A DNA stretch of 44,886 nt, taken from Deltaproteobacteria bacterium. Its GTDB lineage: Bacteria > Myxococcota > Myxococcia > Myxococcales > JAHFDP01. The DNA lies in NCBI GenBank assembly GCA_023248955.1, contig JAHFDP010000026.1, forward strand, positions 1 to 44,886. Direction: 5' to 3'. How positions within the stretch are numbered: position 1 is the first letter of the stretch; each line of letters opens with the position of its first letter. The notes under the pieces are model-generated. The model ran no database searches. It was given only the letters and a program-made list of their open reading frames with translations, and was not told where the DNA came from. Both the position numbers and the translations under genes were made by a program. Positions 7,703 through 13,907 of this stretch are shown here, piece by piece.

Positions 7703-7900
7703 GTGCCAACATGGAAACGGGGCGGTTACGTCCTCAGGATGTACGAAGGCGATCATCCGCCACTGCACGTTCACGTCTTCAAGGATGGAAAACTCTTGGA
7801 CCGCTACGATCTCGTCAACCTCGAATTCATGGACGGAACCATCGGCCGTCACAGAGGCCGCGTGCTTGCTGCCCTTCGTGCTGAAAAACTGATCGATTGA
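7703..7900 (+). CDS. DUF4160 domain protein
   Basis: A 65-residue protein starting at GTG 7703 (MPTWKRGGYVLRMY), with GGAG at 7691. The EGDHPPLHVHVFKDG block, with its DHPPHxHV core, is the hallmark of the DUF4160 family, small proteins usually found next to DUF2442 proteins and suspected of belonging to toxin-antitoxin-like pairs. The remainder (LEFMDGTIGRHRGRVLAALRA) fits the family length. It is the first gene of a tight plus-strand trio. Its stop at 7898-7900 lies inside the ribosome-binding region of the next gene, which starts at 7909. No biochemical function is established for the family. Family assignment is from the motif. Confidence 0.72.
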   Translation: MPTWKRGGYVLRMYEGDHPPLHVHVFKDGKLLDRYDLVNLEFMDGTIGRHRGRVLAALRAEKLID

Positions 7901-7908
7901 GGTGTCAC

Positions 7909-8262
7909 TTGGCGATAAAGAAAAAGACTGTACAGGAATCCGATTCGGTGGGCGTGGGTGGCGTGGCTCTTCTCGCCAGCATTCTCGGTAACCTGAAACA
8001 ATACGGCGAAAGCGAAGAACTCGGCGCCACCGTCGAAGCGCTTAAACGCCTGGTTGAGGAGTGGCAAATTGCCTACCAAAACCTCGATGCGCAGCTCGCA
8101 CTCGTTCTGCGGACAAACGAAGAACAGAGTCGGCTGATCAATTCGCTGCGAGAGGAAGTACGACGTACTAGCGCACGCTCCAACGCCGCAGAGGCGCGGG
8201 CCTTGTCGGCTGAACTGGGACGCAGGAAATCTGGCGCGCGAGAATCTGGGGCTCACCGATGA
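7909..8262 (+). CDS. Small coiled-coil protein of the DUF4160 module
   Basis: A 117-residue protein beginning MAIKKKTVQES at TTG 7909, preceded by GAGGTG. An alternative in-frame TTG at 7897 overlaps the previous gene and lacks a ribosome-binding site. After a short Gly-rich and hydrophobic stretch (VGVGGVALLASIL) come long amphipathic helices (ATVEALKRLVEEWQIAYQ, LRTNEEQSRLINSLREEVRRT) with heptad-like spacing, suggesting a coiled coil. The C-terminus is basic. I recognise no family. Its stop overlaps the next start as ATGA (8259-8262), so the two are translationally coupled. The middle position between DUF4160 and HTH proteins suggests an adaptor or third component of the module; that is inference. 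Confidence 0.65.
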   Translation: MAIKKKTVQESDSVGVGGVALLASILGNLKQYGESEELGATVEALKRLVEEWQIAYQNLDAQLALVLRTNEEQSRLINSLREEVRRTSARSNAAEARALSAELGRRKSGARESGAHR

Positions 8263-8840
8263 GCCCGGCTTTCGATTTAGGCTTAATTGAACGCAGTCGA
8301 GAGTTGGCCAACGCACTTGCGCCGTCTCCACGAGGGATGGTCACCCGGATTCCCGACCTACGCTCCTGCACCTATCAGCCGGGTTCCGATTCTTTCCGCG
8401 TGCTCTTCGAAGACCTAGTTGCCGCCGACGTTCCCAGAGCCGCGCTCCGAGATGTGGAGAATCGGTCTGTCGTTTCGTGGAGCATCGACGAGTTCAAACG
8501 AGGAGTCGTTGTTGGCCTCGACGACTGCGAGACGACTTCCTTTTCAGCGGAGTTCGCTCGAACTTTTGGTGATCCGAATTACCGGCGATGGGTCGAGGCA
8601 CGGCGCGCGGGGACCGATGCCGACCTCGCCCAACGTGTTGCAGAGCGCGTACAGAAATTGCGCGTAGATAAAGGCTGGTCAGTGGCGGAGCTTGGGCGCC
8701 GCGCTGAGATGGCTGCGCCTAATGTTCACCGCGTGGAGTCTGCGCGACATGTTCCCTCGACACGAACGATGCTTCGCCTTGCGCAAGCATTGGGCGTTCC
8801 GCTCGCCCGACTGGTGCAGGTCTCAGCCCGCGCGCGCTAG
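8259..8840 (+). CDS. XRE-family HTH protein with N-terminal DUF2442-like region
   Basis: A 193-residue protein. Residues about 125-190 form a clear XRE helix-turn-helix (LRVDKGWSVAELGRRAEM, then PNVHRVESARHVPSTRTMLR and LAQALGVPLARLV). The N-terminal 110 residues (RIPDLRSCTYQPGSDSF, RVLFEDLVAADVPRAALRD) resemble DUF2442, the usual neighbour of DUF4160, but the match is weak and partly argued from context. A DUF2442-HTH fusion would be the DNA-binding, autoregulatory component of the trio, as antitoxins of type II systems are. It is coupled by ATGA to the coiled-coil gene. The HTH call is secure; the N-terminal family needs a profile search. Confidence 0.75.
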   Translation: MSPAFDLGLIERSRELANALAPSPRGMVTRIPDLRSCTYQPGSDSFRVLFEDLVAADVPRAALRDVENRSVVSWSIDEFKRGVVVGLDDCETTSFSAEFARTFGDPNYRRWVEARRAGTDADLAQRVAERVQKLRVDKGWSVAELGRRAEMAAPNVHRVESARHVPSTRTMLRLAQALGVPLARLVQVSARAR

Positions 8841-8860
8841 CTTTCCATCCATGGCTGGTA

Positions 8861-8932
8861 AAGTTCGTCCTGGAGTATCGCGTCGATCACAACGCGACGC
8901 AGGCGGCCATCCTCTTCTTCCCCCGGAAATAA
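8861..8932 (+). pseudogene. Phage terminase small-subunit-like fragment
   Basis: Twenty-three codons read KFVLEYRVDHNATQAAI before frame decay and a TAA at 8930. Phage terminase small subunits begin with a near-identical helix-turn-helix (FVxEYLVDLNATQAAIRAGY). Only this motif remains. The match is short but distinctive and would fit a phage-derived origin for the island. Confidence 0.35.
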
Positions 8933-9184
8933 TCACGCCTTCGGGGTCAGCTTAATAACGGACCCGTCACACCAGTTGGTCCAATAGACGCTCGTCGAAT
9001 CCACTGCGATTCTGCTGGGTCCGTAGAGCGGCGTACCCGGCCGAACGGAGCAGAGCGCCAACCCTTGAGCTAAAACGATCGGAGAGCCGCCAACGAGCGC
9101 CGCTCTCCTCACAAATCCATCATCCGCGAACCAATAAACGTTGTTGGCGTCCGCCGCTGTCGCCACAATCATTCCAGGTGCCAT
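8933..9184 (-). CDS. Fragment of a beta-propeller (YWTN-repeat) protein
   Basis: An 83-residue frame from ATG 9184 containing ADANNVYWFADDG and PSRIAVDSTSVYWTNWCDGS. This is the blade motif (IAVDxxxVYWTNxxDGxV) of secreted propeller proteins common in myxobacteria. Real members have four to eight blades and a signal peptide; here only about one and a half blades remain and no export signal is present, so it is probably a 5'-truncated remnant. Its ATG overlaps the TGA of the antitoxin gene (TGATG), so it could be translated by coupling. Whether it is a functional small protein is unknown. Confidence 0.5.
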   Translation of the reverse strand: MAPGMIVATAADANNVYWFADDGFVRRAALVGGSPIVLAQGLALCSVRPGTPLYGPSRIAVDSTSVYWTNWCDGSVIKLTPKA

Positions 9185-9510
9185 CAAGCCGAAACAACCC
9201 GAAGATGGCCCCTGCCCTTCGTTCTGGACTTCGCTCCAATAACAATCTCCACATCTCTTCCGAGCGTCGTTAGAAATTTGAGCAAACGGTCCGTCGAAAA
9301 TCCACTGAGCCGACCGCGCAGGAGCGCCGAAACTTTGGGCTGATCAATCCCCAGAAGTGTCGCGGCGGCAGACTGAGTCAGTCCTTTACTGGCAATGATC
9401 TCGGCGATTTTTGCCGTCAGTTCGGCTTTTGCAAGGGCCTCTTCTGGCGCCGGCAGATCCAAATCCTTGAACACGTTTCCGCTACTCGCGGCGTAGCCAA
9501 TCTTCTTCAT
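9184..9510 (-). CDS. XRE-family antitoxin (HigA-like)
   Basis: A 108-residue protein starting MKKIGYAASSGNVF. Residues about 25-95 form an HTH (ELTAKIAEIIASKGLTQSAA, ATLLGIDQPKVSALLRGR, then FSTDRLLKFLTTLGRDVEIV), the usual layout of antitoxins paired with HigB/Gp49-type toxins. Its ATG overlaps the toxin stop as ATGA (9507-9510), giving toxin-first order as in higBA operons. In this family the antitoxin binds and neutralises the toxin and represses the operon. The perfect palindrome upstream of the toxin start (9898-9919) is the likely operator. Confidence 0.85.
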   Translation of the reverse strand: MKKIGYAASSGNVFKDLDLPAPEEALAKAELTAKIAEIIASKGLTQSAAATLLGIDQPKVSALLRGRLSGFSTDRLLKFLTTLGRDVEIVIGAKSRTKGRGHLRVVSA

Positions 9511-9890
9511 TTGGTTTCCCCTTTCAGTTTGGCAATCTGGTCCGCATGAATTTCCCTCGCTCGGCTGAGGCGTTGTTTGATTAACTCCACATCGCCTTGC
9601 GCAGTCCTGATTCCCTTCCGCGACTTTTTCTGAAAAGCGTGCAGAACGTAAACCACGCCAGCCAGTTTGACGGTGTAGACCGCCCGAAACGTGTCCCCGT
9701 CGAAATCATCGACGACTTCAAGGACACCAGCACCGCCGAAACCAGCGAGCGGCTTGGCGTCCAGGTGCTTGCCGCCCGCCTGCGCTAGGTACAGGGCATA
9801 ACCGGCAACTTGCCGCACATCGGCCGGGAACTTTTTCAAGTCCGCCTTGCTGCTTCCAATCCAGATCAGCGGTTTCAGCGAAGGGGCCAT
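9507..9890 (-). CDS. RelE/HigB-superfamily (Gp49-like) toxin
   Basis: A 127-residue protein from ATG 9890. The block KKFPADVRQVAGYALYLAQA, then KPLAGFGGAGVLEVVDDFDG, TFRAVYTVKLAGVVYVLHAF and QKKSRKGI is the standard phage Gp49-like/HigB pattern, including the basic QKKS-KG segment expected near the RNA-cleaving site. Members are ribosome-dependent or free mRNA endonucleases. Family length (100-130 residues) fits. I chose ATG 9890 because the upstream in-frame sequence runs through the operator palindrome and does not look like protein. It forms a two-gene operon with the HTH antitoxin and sits in the island's middle, where it could stabilise the island. Confidence 0.85.
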   Translation of the reverse strand: MAPSLKPLIWIGSSKADLKKFPADVRQVAGYALYLAQAGGKHLDAKPLAGFGGAGVLEVVDDFDGDTFRAVYTVKLAGVVYVLHAFQKKSRKGIRTAQGDVELIKQRLSRAREIHADQIAKLKGETK

Positions 9891-9897
9891 CGGGTTG

Positions 9898-9919
9898 ATT
9901 ATGCTATTTTTAGCATAAT
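9898..9919 (-). promoter_or_regulatory. Operator palindrome of the HigBA-type operon
   Basis: ATTATGCTA (9898-9906) and TAGCATAAT (9911-9919) are perfect 9-bp inverted arms around TTTT. The palindrome ends 8 bp before the toxin ATG. A/T-rich dyads of this kind, with TAGCAT-like half-sites, are common operators of XRE antitoxins. CATAAT in the arm could serve as a -10 element, which would give a very short or no leader. Confidence 0.7.
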
Positions 9920-10144
9920 GGTGCAATAATAAGGGGGCGGTGAGCCCATCCGATGGGATGGGTACGCCCATAGGGAGATCGACGACACCACCGACAACAA
10001 CCGTATTCGGAATATATTTTGGCCCGCGCGCGCGACGGAGTGATCTCACGCGCTCAGCAATGAACTCGCTAGGCCTGAGGTACCCGTTCCAAGACGGTCA
10101 CGAAGCGCACTGCGTGGTCTTGGCACGCTTCCATTTCGGGAGGT
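9920..10144. other. Non-coding interval between toxin operon and XRE regulator
   Basis: No credible gene. The interval holds a 7-bp hairpin, CCCATCC and GGATGGG around GATG (near 9945-9962), without a T-run. Its function is unclear. Confidence 0.35.
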
Positions 10145-10498
10145 TCAGCGACTCCTCTGAGGCCGTCGCTTTTTCCCATAGCGCGGCACAGGCTCGGCAG
10201 CCATCAAGCGGCCAGGCGTCCTGTCGGTCCGAACATGGGGAGGGCGACCAACACTCTTGTTGGGCGGCAAGGAGGTGCTCTCCTGAAACAGTTCGTTGAC
10301 CGGTACGCCCAGGGCGTCGGCGGCCGCGACTACCGTTGCCACCGAACACGTCGCTCCCGCCTCAACGCGCTGAACAGAACGCGGTTCCAGTCCCACAAGT
10401 TCCGCGAACTGAGCCTGCGTGAGTTCGTGATGCGCCCGATGACGAGCAATATTTGCGCCGACTTGACGGAAGAGATTTTCGACCCGCCGGCTGCGCAC
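10145..10498 (-). CDS. XRE-family transcriptional regulator
   Basis: A 117-residue protein if translation starts at the in-frame GTG 10498 (VRSRRVENLFRQVGANI). The HTH is clear at residues about 10-65: ARHRAHHELTQAQFAELVGL, EPRSVQRVEAGATCSVATV, VAAADALGVPVNELF. The C-terminal 45 residues are basic and Pro-rich without known motif. The frame is open further upstream, but that sequence is not protein-like. No clear ribosome-binding site is present at the GTG. The gene is divergent from the CsgG-like gene at 10632, and the roughly 130-bp gap between them could hold shared control sites. Target unknown; it may regulate the island's envelope genes. Confidence 0.72.
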   Translation of the reverse strand: MRSRRVENLFRQVGANIARHRAHHELTQAQFAELVGLEPRSVQRVEAGATCSVATVVAAADALGVPVNELFQESTSLPPNKSVGRPPHVRTDRTPGRLMAAEPVPRYGKKRRPQRSR

Positions 10499-10631
10499 AG
10501 ATCGCAGAGTGGGCTGGACAGGCCGGAGATAATACGACAGATCATGTCGCGTTAAATTGGGCCACGCGGGCAACGAACACAAGCACCCCGCGCGGATTTG
10601 GAACCATGGTCTGCATTTCTTGGAGACGAAA

Positions 10632-11366
10632 ATGCTGGGAGCAGTAACAGCGGTGCTCATTGCCGCTGCTCCAGTTCGCGATTGCAGCATGCCGGACGAG
10701 CCAACCGTCGCGGTCTTGAACGTTGAGCTGGCCCGTCTCCCGGTGGACTTGGTGCGGCTATTGTCGAACGCACTCCGCAACGCCTTCGTCGATTCGCACT
10801 GCTTCAGGGTTCAGGACGAAGGCCAGATGCGCGAGATCCTGGAAACCCAGAAATTCAACGGCGGCGACTCCTGTGACGAATCGTGTGCCGTGCAGACCGG
10901 GCGCTTCCTTCAAGTTCGTTACCTAGCCGTGGCCCAAGTTTTCGGCGACAGCGAACATGCGATTGTGATGGCTAGAATTACAGACGTGGAAACGGGAACA
11001 TCCGTTCGGAGTGCCCGGATCAACGTTCCGTCAACGTCGGGTGATGTTCTAGCAACGGCCATGGAAAAGGTCGCTGCTCAGTTGGTTTTTTCGACTACCG
11101 AGCAGAAGCCGTTGTACTCCGCGCCCTCTTACGTCGCGCTTGTAACTGCTGGTCTTGGCCTCGCTGGAGCAGCGGTGGCAGGAGGCTTGGCATGGTCGAG
11201 CTATAACTCAGCGCATACTGCCGGCCAATCAGGCGACGCCGCTGGATATTCGAGCGCGAGCGACGCCTTCCATTCGCGCGGGCGCATCGCGGACATTTCT
11301 CTGGGCATTGGAATCGTTGCCGGTGCCGCTGGACTTTGGCTGATGAAATCGGAACCCGCGCCGTGA
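10632..11366 (+). CDS. Exported membrane protein with CsgG/TolB-like N-terminal domain
   Basis: A 244-residue protein from ATG 10632, with GGAG upstream (near 10621). It begins with a short signal sequence (MLGAVTAVLIAAAPVRDC). Residues about 20-140 (PTVAVLNVELARLPVDLVRL, FRVQDEGQMREILETQKF, CDESCAVQTGRFLQVRYLAV) look like the alpha/beta fold shared by CsgG, FlgT and other envelope lipoproteins (VAVLxF...E...L..iL.EQ...G.LLxV.Y). Two hydrophobic helices follow near the C-terminus (YVALVTAGLGLAGAAVAGG, ISLGIGIVAGAAGLWLM). Its stop overlaps the next gene's GTG (GTGA). The pair is the largest cargo of the island. The fold call is moderate and the function unknown. Confidence 0.7.
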   Translation: MLGAVTAVLIAAAPVRDCSMPDEPTVAVLNVELARLPVDLVRLLSNALRNAFVDSHCFRVQDEGQMREILETQKFNGGDSCDESCAVQTGRFLQVRYLAVAQVFGDSEHAIVMARITDVETGTSVRSARINVPSTSGDVLATAMEKVAAQLVFSTTEQKPLYSAPSYVALVTAGLGLAGAAVAGGLAWSSYNSAHTAGQSGDAAGYSSASDAFHSRGRIADISLGIGIVAGAAGLWLMKSEPAP

Positions 11367-12868
11367 GAGCGCCGGTAGCACTTGCGCTTGGGTTCGCGCT
11401 CGTTGGATGTGAATTCATTTCGTCACCACCGTTCATTGCTCGAGATGCCGGCACTGTAGACAACAAAGATGCGGGCGACGGTGGTTCTTCAGTCTCGGAT
11501 GCAGGTTCGAACAATTCTGGATTAGATGATGCAGGAGATGGCGGATCTGATTCCGGATCACCCGACGCGGGAAGCTCATGTTCAGACTCGGCGGCCTGTG
11601 CAGCCCAATGCGGGAAGGTCATTGACGCTTGCGACGCATCGGTGGGCTGCGGCCCTTGCAATAGCTGGCTCAAAACATACGGCGCTCGGGATCAATTAGC
11701 GATTCTTGCGATTGAAGATGGCGGCACCGTCTTTGCTGGGTATGAACTCAGCGGCACCTGGGTCGCACGGCTCGCACAAGATGGTTCGATTCTCTGGCAA
11801 CGGGACTACGCGAACCCCGATGGAAATGGCGCCGTACCCGTCTCCGTGGTCAACTCTGACGGCGGATACAAAGTGATTACCACCTGGTCGATTACCCACA
11901 GTGGCGCGCTTGTGTTCGACGTAAATGCTGCGGACGGAACAGTCCGCGCACAACGCTTCTACACAGCGGCAAATGGAATTCGACTCTCCTCGGCAACGCC
12001 CACGGCCGAAGGAGGTTTGCTTTTTGTCGGACGTGCTTTTCCGACAAGCGGCGCTTCCGTCGCTTACGTCGCGCACGTCTCGGCGGATGCGTCGGTGGAT
12101 TGGAGTGATACGTTTTCCCAGCCGGACGCTTCAGTCTTTGTCCGTGGATGCGCGGAGCAGGACGGAGGATATTTCTGCAATGGAGATACGCCGACGCCGT
12201 TCGGACGTGAGCTGGTTCTCCTGCAATTAGACGGTCAGGGCGCCCTGAAAAGTTCGAGCACGGTAGGGAACGGAACGCCGTGGTTGCTTGGCGGGCCAGT
12301 CACGCACCAGGGAAATGGCGATTTCGTTATTGCGGCAACGGCGGATTCCTACAATGACGAAATTGGAGGATATACGGCCCCAGGCGAGCCCTGTGCGGTG
12401 ACCATTGATTCAAAAGGCACTACCCGCGCGGCGATGCTATCCGCAACGGGGGTTTCGCAGTTCGTCGTTCCGACCGACGGGGGAGTCCTGATTGGCGCAG
12501 AGACTAACGATGTCGATGGCGGAACCGCAGCCTTCTTCTCCGTTATGAACGGGAAAATTGCTCAGAGCTGGCAAGGGCCGTTTTGGGGCGCGCTCTCTCC
12601 TCAATCCGCAACGGTTCGGGCAGATGAGGTTCTGGTTGCCGGGCAATATGAAACCGCATCGCTTCGGGGGGCCTATCTCCTAAAGATGTCAACGCCAGGC
12701 GCGATCTTGGTGCCTGGCCCCGCGGTGGGCGGCGCTCCGGATCTATCGATGCAAACCCCGCTGACACTTGTAACGGATGCTGGATTCGTTACGACGGTGA
12801 CCGAGGTGAACAGCCTCAGCATGTCGGGGGCAAATGGCGGGGTTATTACGGTCCTTAGCGGAAAGTAG
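11363..12868 (+). CDS. Large lipoprotein with Asp-Ala-Gly-rich linker and propeller-like domain
   Basis: A 501-residue protein starting at GTG 11363, which overlaps the previous stop. The signal peptide VRAPVALALGFALVGC ends in a lipobox. Residues about 25-70 are a disordered linker of DAG, DGGS and SDAG units, then a Cys cluster (CSDSAACAAQCGKVIDACDA, CGPC). The remaining 390 residues are repeating strands such as ILAIEDGGTVFAGYELSGTW, VARLAQDGSILWQRDY and LQLDGQGALKSS, the D-x-x-G-x-x-x-W pattern of PQQ-like or delta-60-type beta-propellers. The linker style is typical of myxobacterial surface lipoproteins. It probably sits on the outer membrane and works with the upstream coupled protein. 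No catalytic motif is visible. Confidence 0.82.
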   Translation: MRAPVALALGFALVGCEFISSPPFIARDAGTVDNKDAGDGGSSVSDAGSNNSGLDDAGDGGSDSGSPDAGSSCSDSAACAAQCGKVIDACDASVGCGPCNSWLKTYGARDQLAILAIEDGGTVFAGYELSGTWVARLAQDGSILWQRDYANPDGNGAVPVSVVNSDGGYKVITTWSITHSGALVFDVNAADGTVRAQRFYTAANGIRLSSATPTAEGGLLFVGRAFPTSGASVAYVAHVSADASVDWSDTFSQPDASVFVRGCAEQDGGYFCNGDTPTPFGRELVLLQLDGQGALKSSSTVGNGTPWLLGGPVTHQGNGDFVIAATADSYNDEIGGYTAPGEPCAVTIDSKGTTRAAMLSATGVSQFVVPTDGGVLIGAETNDVDGGTAAFFSVMNGKIAQSWQGPFWGALSPQSATVRADEVLVAGQYETASLRGAYLLKMSTPGAILVPGPAVGGAPDLSMQTPLTLVTDAGFVTTVTEVNSLSMSGANGGVITVLSGK

Positions 12869-13075
12869 CAGACGGCCCCGGCTTATGATTTCAGTAATGG
12901 CTTCTCCAATCCGGCGCTGACCAGCGAGATTTACGGCCATCTCGATATGACGGACATGCGCGCTGGAATCGAGCGACTCAGTTTTGGGATTTCCATGCCC
13001 CAAGTCGCCGACCTAAGAAAACCTGATATCGCCATGGTTGCCGTCGGCGGCGTTTCCACCTCGACGGAAACGACT

Positions 13076-13096
13076 TTTGCTACCCGTTTGCTACCC
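13076..13096. repeat. Pair of TTTGCTACCC repeats (candidate right arm sites)
   Basis: TTTGCTACCC at 13076-13085 and 13087-13096, spaced 11 bp, start 36 bp before the right att repeat. The same word is repeated four times just inside the left att repeat (7274-7318), so both ends of the island share it. Confidence 0.5.
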
Positions 13097-13111
13097 GAGG
13101 CCATTTCCACC

Positions 13112-13157
13112 CAAACAAAAACCCCGGACCGCATCGAATTACCGAGCGAATCCGGGG
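13112..13157 (-). terminator. Intrinsic terminator of tRNA-Gly
   Basis: On the minus strand, after the tRNA, CCCCGGA (13157-13151 complement) and TCCGGGG (complement of 13122-13128) form a 7-bp stem followed by TTTTTGTTTG. The duplicate at 7061-7106 is orphaned. Confidence 0.75.
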
Positions 13158-13211
13158 CTGAATTTGGAGCGGAACACCGGGTTCGAACCGGCGACCTTCG
13201 CCTTGGCAAGG
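13112..13211. repeat. Right attachment repeat (100-bp exact direct repeat, copy 2)
   Basis: Identical to 7061-7160 at all 100 positions. It holds the 3' part of the intact tRNA-Gly (from the anticodon arm to CCA) and the terminator downstream of the tRNA. The first mismatch on the tRNA side is at 13212. Confidence 0.9.
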
Positions 13212-13240
13212 CGACGCTCTACCAGCTGAGCTAGTTCCGC
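13165..13240 (-). tRNA. tRNA-Gly (anticodon GCC)
   Basis: A complete 76-base cloverleaf. The acceptor stem GCGGAAC/GTTCCGC is perfect. The D arm is GCTC-AGCTGGTA-GAGC, the anticodon stem TCGCC/GGCGA has loop TTGCCAA (anticodon GCC), and the T arm is GCCGG-TTCGAAC-CCGGT. The discriminator base is T and CCA is encoded. It is the integration target of the island to its left, which supplies the 3' half of the gene, so the tRNA remains functional. Confidence 0.96.
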
Positions 13241-13296
13241 AAAAAGGCGTTCCCGTGTACCCCTGGTCTCCCCCGAGTGTCAACCCAAAACCGGTT

Positions 13297-13905
13297 TCAC
13301 TTCTCCGGTTGCGCCGTGACCGCCTGCATGAACGCGCGAAAATAGTCGAGCGCTGAGAGCACCGACGGCACCAGCGAAATGTAAAGCAACCCCAACCCAA
13401 CTTCGTGAAAATCGATCACGTCCGTTCGGAACAGAAAGTCGATCGGGTACCGGTAGTGCACCGAGAGGCAGATGATCCCGGTCAGCTGTGTGGCGGTCTT
13501 CCACTTGCCGCCTTGGCTGGCGCTGATAACGAGCCCGTCGCTCACGGCGAGCGTGCGCAGGCCCGACACGGCGAACTCGCGGCTCATGATGAGCACCACT
13601 ACCCACGGCGGCACGCGGCCCAGGTGCACGAGCAGAATCAGCGCCGCAAGCACGATTAGTTTGTCGGCGAGTGGATCGAGGAATTTTCCGAGCACCGTCG
13701 TCAGATCGAAACGCCGTGCGAGCCAGCCATCGAGGACATCCGTGATTGCGGCGGCGGCGAAAATCAACGCCGCCACGAACGAATTGCGCCGGCTCTCCAC
13801 CGAAAGGAAATAGACGAACACCGGAATGGCCAGGATACGCACGTAGGTGATGATGTTCGGCGCGTTCCAGATCTCGCGGCGCCGATTTCGTTTTTGCGCG
13901 TCCAC
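13297..13905 (-). CDS. pgsA: CDP-diacylglycerol-glycerol-3-phosphate 3-phosphatidyltransferase
   Basis: PgsA makes phosphatidylglycerol phosphate, the committed step to phosphatidylglycerol and cardiolipin, in the inner membrane. The 202-residue protein has the CDP-alcohol phosphotransferase signature DGWLARRFDLTTVLGKFLDP followed by LADK (about residues 60-83), matching DGxxAR-x8-GxxxDxxxD. It also has about five hydrophobic segments and the common start NAPNIITYVRILAIPVFVYF. The start is GTG 13905. It lies 2 bp after the stop of the transglycosylase gene, so the two form an operon. CDP-alcohol transferases share this fold, but length and N-terminus favour PgsA over phosphatidylserine synthase. 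Confidence 0.92.
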   Translation of the reverse strand: MDAQKRNRRREIWNAPNIITYVRILAIPVFVYFLSVESRRNSFVAALIFAAAAITDVLDGWLARRFDLTTVLGKFLDPLADKLIVLAALILLVHLGRVPPWVVVLIMSREFAVSGLRTLAVSDGLVISASQGGKWKTATQLTGIICLSVHYRYPIDFLFRTDVIDFHEVGLGLLYISLVPSVLSALDYFRAFMQAVTAQPEK

Positions 13906-13907
13906 GG

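Larger units (their letters stand above)
7161..13211. mobile_element. Genomic island integrated in tRNA-Gly(GCC)
   Basis: The interval between the two 100-bp direct repeats is about 6.05 kb. It carries matched TTTGCTACC repeats near both ends, an excisionase-like HTH gene, a three-gene DUF4160/HTH module, a HigBA-type toxin-antitoxin pair, an XRE regulator and two coupled envelope-protein genes. The right end keeps only the C-terminal tail of its integrase, so the island cannot excise with its own enzyme. Sequence left of copy 1 ends in a related integrase tail, so two elements appear to have inserted in tandem at the same tRNA. The outer end of the left element is not recognisable. Confidence 0.8.
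12908..13234 (+). pseudogene. C-terminal tail of the island integrase
   Basis: Starting abruptly at 12908, the frame reads NPALTSEIYGHLDMTDMRAG, then IERLSFG, with the tyrosine nucleophile in IYGHLD, and runs on through the att repeat into the tRNA (stop 13232-13234). It is 56 bp identical to the left integrase tail and then diverges in protein sequence. All catalytic residues except the tyrosine are lost. Its position next to the intact tRNA marks the right end of the island. Confidence 0.75.
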
